A stretch of 37,084 nucleotides of DNA from assembly GCA_019694675.1 (NCBI GenBank), contig JAIBBK010000035.1, positions 141,579-178,662 on the forward strand, given 5' to 3'. The DNA is from Ignavibacteria bacterium. Lineage in GTDB: Bacteria > Bacteroidota > Ignavibacteria > Tepidaquicellales > Tepidaquicellaceae. The translations under genes were made by a program, and so were the position numbers. The number at the start of each line of letters is the position of its first letter. The first letter of the stretch is position 1. The notes under the pieces were generated by a model. It worked only from the letters and a program-made list of their open reading frames with translations, was not told the DNA's origin and made no database searches. Positions 33,591 to 37,084 of this stretch are shown one piece after another.

Positions 33591-35882
33591 ATGAAAAATC
33601 CAAGATACATTCTACTTATACTGATGGCCGGGTACATAGCGTATTCTCTTGGCTTCAGCATAATGGGAAACGGCTTCGTATTCAGGACCCTGCAGGAGAT
33701 CCAGACCGTTTCAAATGACACACTTGTTTTCGGAAGGGACAAATCTCCTTACAACGGAGACTCTGTTGAGATAATAGCAAGGGTCGCCGCACCGCCCAGA
33801 GTTTCTCCTGCAAACGGCGACAACAGAACCTTGCTGAGAGGTACAAGCAGCTGGACCTGTTATGCTCAGGACACAGCAAGCGGACTCTGGGGAGGCATAG
33901 TGATAAGGCAGGGGTCAAGAGGCGATCAGACGGGACTTGACCTTCTTGATACGGGTGCCATCATAAAAGTGCGCGGAGTAGTTCAGGAGTTCGGTTCCAC
34001 TCAAAGCAGCAACTTTGCAAACACACTTACTCAGCTCGCACTTGATACTGCAGACGGATATACGATTTCAATTCTTGGAAATGCAGGAAAGAGGCCGGCT
34101 CCCAAATCAGTCACAGTTAGTCAGTTTGCCAATGGCGATTATCCTAACGGAGGAAGCATTAACTACCTTGACGGAGAAAAGTATGAGGGCATGTATGTTG
34201 AGATCAGAAATGTTACAGTTGCGGCCGGCGTGGGTAACAGGCAGCCGTGGAGCGTTGTTGATGAGAACGGAAATAAGCTCTACTTCAGGGATTTCTCAAA
34301 TTACTTTTCAACATCTCCTTCAGGTGATACTCTGAGACAATGGACCCATCCGTCAATCGGTACATTTGTCAATTACATCCGCGGAGTCATCATCACCGCG
34401 AACAACGAAGGTGTTTTCGGCACTCAACTGCCTTACGCAATAATCCCGATCTATCCCAATGATCTTAGCCTTGGAAATCCGCCCCCGCAACTTTCCGCTC
34501 CGCTCAGAAGCCCGGGAGTTCCAACTCCTTCGGACAGCGTACAGGTTAGCGTCACGGCAACTGATCCCGGTCTTTCACCCTTGACGCTTACAAACGTCAG
34601 GGTTCTTTGGAGATTCAACGGCGGCTCATACAGCGAGAAGAATATGTCGCTTGTTTCTGGAAACATATTTTCCGCAAAGATGCCTCCTGCTCCGCTTGGC
34701 ACACTGGTTGAGTATTTGATAAGGGCTGAGGACAACGCCGGCTCAGTGAAGCTGCTGCCTTCAGACACTGTAAGGTCAAAACTGTTTTACATTGTAAGGC
34801 AGAATGATTCAATGTCTGTTCAGGATGTGCAGTTCTGCCCTAATAACGGAGGAAGGTCCGCCTACGAAGGTTACGATGTGAGAGGCATTGAAGGAATTGT
34901 GACTGCCGATACATCCGACATTCCCGGGATATCATTCTCGAGCAGCGGCGGTACTCAGAATTCGCCCCGTAGGGTTTACATACAGAACGGCACAGGACCG
35001 TTCAGCGGAATCTGGCTTTACGGAAATCCGACAGATGCACTTAGAAAAGGCGACCGCGTAAGAGTGAAGGGCTTTGTGGAAGAAGACTTCGGCTGCACAA
35101 GGGTTACGGTCAATGTTCCGTCAAATATTGTGGTGCTCTCTCAGGGAAATCCTCAGCCATCCCCGCAAATCCTCACAACCGCACAGCTTGCCAATAACAA
35201 GACGGATGGTGATACTACGATTGAAAAATGGGAAAGCGTTTACTGCAGATTCAACACACCAATAACTATCAACTGTGCGAATGCCGGACTCGGCATCGCG
35301 TGTACTTCAACTCAGACATTGCAGGATACGGCTTTCAGAAGAAACTACGGCGAAATACTTGTGACTGACCAATCCGGTATTGAAGCAAGAATCGATCTTC
35401 AGGACGGAAATCATACTTTCACAAACAACTGGGACGGCAACGGCAACAATGCCGGACTCACTCTTCTCACGAAGAATGACATACTTTCATACACTGAGGG
35501 TATCCTGTATTTTGCTTTTGGCAATTACAAGCTGACGCCGAGAAAGAATCCTGACTTTGGAACAGTTACTCCCGTGGGGATCTCAAGCGTTTCCGAAACA
35601 GCTGAGAGTTATCAGCTTCTGCAGAATTTCCCGAATCCGTTCAACCCGACCACCACTATCAAATTCAGCATGCCGGTCTCAGGACATGTTTCGCTGAAGA
35701 TATATGATATCACGGGCAGGCAAATGGCAACTCTGATAAACGGAACGCTCAACAGCGGAACATACTCGGCAAGATTTGATTCGTACGGTCTGGCAAGCGG
35801 TACTTACTTCTATGCGATTCAGGTCAGCGACTCTAAGGGCGGTAGCTTTGCCCAAACCAAGAAGATGGTATTGATCAAATAA
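33591..35882 (+). CDS. Exported OB-fold protein with T9SS C-terminal domain
   Basis: 763 aa. The N-terminal signal-like segment is KNPRYILLILMAGYIAYSLGFSIM. Two OB-fold-like regions (about 60-155 and 425-550) show the pattern RGVVQEFGS, IKVRGVV and GIEGIVTADTSDIPG, GDRVRVKGFVEEDFG, resembling the YhcR/ExeM nuclease-associated OB folds that bind nucleic acid or peptide; no nuclease motif is visible, so nuclease activity is not claimed. A middle region (~300-400) resembles an Ig/Fn3 domain. The last ~85 residues are an intact T9SS domain (LQNFPNPFNPTTTIKF ... TYFYAIQ ... TKKMVLIK). It lies 25 nt after the 31493 gene and 19 nt before the lipoprotein gene, so the three are probably one operon. 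Confidence 0.9.
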   Translation: MKNPRYILLILMAGYIAYSLGFSIMGNGFVFRTLQEIQTVSNDTLVFGRDKSPYNGDSVEIIARVAAPPRVSPANGDNRTLLRGTSSWTCYAQDTASGLWGGIVIRQGSRGDQTGLDLLDTGAIIKVRGVVQEFGSTQSSNFANTLTQLALDTADGYTISILGNAGKRPAPKSVTVSQFANGDYPNGGSINYLDGEKYEGMYVEIRNVTVAAGVGNRQPWSVVDENGNKLYFRDFSNYFSTSPSGDTLRQWTHPSIGTFVNYIRGVIITANNEGVFGTQLPYAIIPIYPNDLSLGNPPPQLSAPLRSPGVPTPSDSVQVSVTATDPGLSPLTLTNVRVLWRFNGGSYSEKNMSLVSGNIFSAKMPPAPLGTLVEYLIRAEDNAGSVKLLPSDTVRSKLFYIVRQNDSMSVQDVQFCPNNGGRSAYEGYDVRGIEGIVTADTSDIPGISFSSSGGTQNSPRRVYIQNGTGPFSGIWLYGNPTDALRKGDRVRVKGFVEEDFGCTRVTVNVPSNIVVLSQGNPQPSPQILTTAQLANNKTDGDTTIEKWESVYCRFNTPITINCANAGLGIACTSTQTLQDTAFRRNYGEILVTDQSGIEARIDLQDGNHTFTNNWDGNGNNAGLTLLTKNDILSYTEGILYFAFGNYKLTPRKNPDFGTVTPVGISSVSETAESYQLLQNFPNPFNPTTTIKFSMPVSGHVSLKIYDITGRQMATLINGTLNSGTYSARFDSYGLASGTYFYAIQVSDSKGGSFAQTKKMVLIK

Positions 35883-35901
35883 AGCATCCTTCAGAAGGAG
35901 C

Positions 35902-37084
35902 ATGTCTATTACAGGGAGTCAGATAGAGAACAGGACAATTTCATTCGTGCGAAGAGCTTTCGGGCTCTTCGCTACGGCTTTGTTGATCGCAGTGTCTTTT
36001 TCATGCGATGATCCTTCATCTGTGAAATTGGACAACCTGTCTCCGCAGACATATCTGTCTCTTCAGCCCGACAGCATCATTGCTCCCGGATCCACAATAA
36101 AGACGATCCGGTGGTGGGGCGATGACCCGGACGGGTTTGTCGCAGGATACCGGGTGTCATTCGATTCAGTTAACTGGGGTTATACAACCAATAACGACAG
36201 CACTTTTATCCTGAGCATCAACGGGAGTGACAGCACATTCAGGTTCTTCGTTGCCGCGGTGGACAATCAGGGACTTACTGATCCAACACCTGCCACAAAT
36301 CTGTATCCTGTCGTTAATACTCCCCCGTCAGTTGTGTTTGAAGCCGGTACTGAATTGCCGGATACTACGTTCCCGGTAGCATCATTCAAATGGGCAGGAA
36401 CCGACCCCGACGGTGACGAAAACATAGCGTATTATCTTTGGTCAATCAATGATACGACAAACTTCAGGAGAATTCCGGCCTCTGAAAATCTTCTGACACT
36501 AACAAAAGACAGCGGAATAGTTGTCAATTCAAACAATGTCTTTTATCTGAAAGCCGAAGATGAGGCGGGTGCGCAGAGTCCCATTATTCGCATGCCGGAC
36601 ACAAGCCGTACATGGCATGTGCGAAATGTTACATCAAAGATACTTATGGTCAGAGACATTCCGCAAGCCAACATTTCCACGGCAACACAGTATTTTGCAA
36701 ATGCATTTGACACCATAAGTTATGACCTGATTGACATTAAGGCAAACAACGGAGCACTGATTCCGAATATTATAAATCCCATGTGGATTGCCACACTTGA
36801 ACTGTACGATATAGTGTTCTGGATCGGAGGCTCAGGATCTGTGGTGAATGCCGCCAACTTCGGACTGGCACAGCAATCTCTCCCCTTCTATTTGCTTTCA
36901 GGTGGCAGAGTTTTCTTCAGTTCGGGATTTCAGGGAGTCAGCGCAACCGGACAGGGCGAGCTCATAAATTTCGCACCTGTTGACAGCGTGACAAGCTGTA
37001 CTATTCCGTTTATCAACAACATCACGGACTCAAATCTTACCGTAGTCGATCAGAACTATCCCGAGATCGGACCGAGCAATCTGA
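35902..37084 (+). CDS. Exported lipoprotein-like Fn3/PKD-type protein (partial, runs off the right edge)
   Basis: The frame is open from the ATG at 35902 to the window end (394 codons). An AAGGAG sits directly before the ATG but only one base away, which is tight; a GTG at 35947 (VRRAFGLFATALLIAVSFSC) is an alternative start. The hydrophobic segment ends in VSFSC-DD, a lipobox-like site with Cys at about residue 35 and aspartates after it. The following sequence has two Ig/Fn3-like blocks, each with a W-x-G-x-D-P-D-G motif (WWGDDPDGFVAGYRVSFD and FKWAGTDPDGDENIAYYLW). Then comes a segment with ILMVRDIPQAN and LYDIVFWIGGSGS that resembles a Rossmann-like/GATase-like fold, but this is uncertain. 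It is the third gene of the exported-protein operon; function unknown. Confidence 0.85.
   Translation, partial: MSITGSQIENRTISFVRRAFGLFATALLIAVSFSCDDPSSVKLDNLSPQTYLSLQPDSIIAPGSTIKTIRWWGDDPDGFVAGYRVSFDSVNWGYTTNNDSTFILSINGSDSTFRFFVAAVDNQGLTDPTPATNLYPVVNTPPSVVFEAGTELPDTTFPVASFKWAGTDPDGDENIAYYLWSINDTTNFRRIPASENLLTLTKDSGIVVNSNNVFYLKAEDEAGAQSPIIRMPDTSRTWHVRNVTSKILMVRDIPQANISTATQYFANAFDTISYDLIDIKANNGALIPNIINPMWIATLELYDIVFWIGGSGSVVNAANFGLAQQSLPFYLLSGGRVFFSSGFQGVSATGQGELINFAPVDSVTSCTIPFINNITDSNLTVVDQNYPEIGPSNL

Overview
The window looks like chromosome from a member of the Bacteroidota/Chlorobiota/Ignavibacteriota group, most probably an Ignavibacteria-like organism. Three things point there. Several secreted proteins end in the type IX secretion (T9SS) C-terminal domain with the characteristic NYPNPFNP...GVYFYKL...KKM(L/V)L(V/L/M)K signature. 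Another ends in the dockerin-like NQD...DLNGD...RP module common in that group. The promoters look Bacteroidota-like, a TTG about 20 nt upstream of TAnnTTTG, rather than -35/-10. No phage, transposase, integrase or CRISPR array was seen. Gene content is chromosomal, but rich in lineage-specific secreted proteins.

Layout, left to right. 1-771 is the N-terminal part of a leftward Tat-type multicopper oxidase. 894-13440 is a leftward block of secreted proteins: four paralogous BNR/YCF48-like (sortilin-like) beta-propellers at 948-3047, 3083-5491, 8862-11027 and 11272-13440. They are interrupted by an NHL-like propeller (5831-6949) and a DUF885 putative metallopeptidase (6981-8738). The four paralogs share the propeller body but differ at the C-terminus. 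Two carry an intact T9SS domain, one carries a dockerin-like module instead, and one has an in-frame TAA that removes the last 18 residues of its T9SS domain. Strong intrinsic terminators divide this block into transcription units.

13596-16627 (rightward) holds a T9SS-tagged propeller with one haem c motif, overlapped by yqgE. It is followed by a convergent SDR/RmlD-like reductase whose stop codon overlaps that of yqgE. 17811-20694 is a complete glyoxylate shunt (aceB-aceA). Then come a thioredoxin-TPR periplasmic protein and a DUF6526 membrane protein. A 376-bp gene-poor interval (22362-22737) contains a candidate small RNA with its own promoter and a double-stem terminator, plus an orphan leftward terminator. 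A small secreted protein, a 502-aa helical protein of unknown function, a Spy/CpxP-like protein and initiator tRNA-fMet follow.

25528-28617 is etfB-etfA, a bifunctional nuclease/UVR protein and a small beta-barrel-like protein, closed by a terminator that directly abuts the coaX start codon. coaX-yjbQ-GT39 form a tightly overlapped unit. 31493 to the end is an operon of at least three exported proteins (an Fn3-like protein, an OB-fold/T9SS protein, and a partial lipoprotein).

Together the genes suggest a respiring heterotroph (ETF plus glyoxylate shunt, i.e. growth on acetate or fatty acids) that invests heavily in T9SS-exported surface proteins. Apart from the promoter inferences, functions are assigned from motifs read by eye; no database search was run. 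The most unusual items are the C-terminal variation in the propeller family, the nonsense codon, the candidate small RNA, the nearly leaderless tRNA promoter, and the terminator-start junction at coaX.
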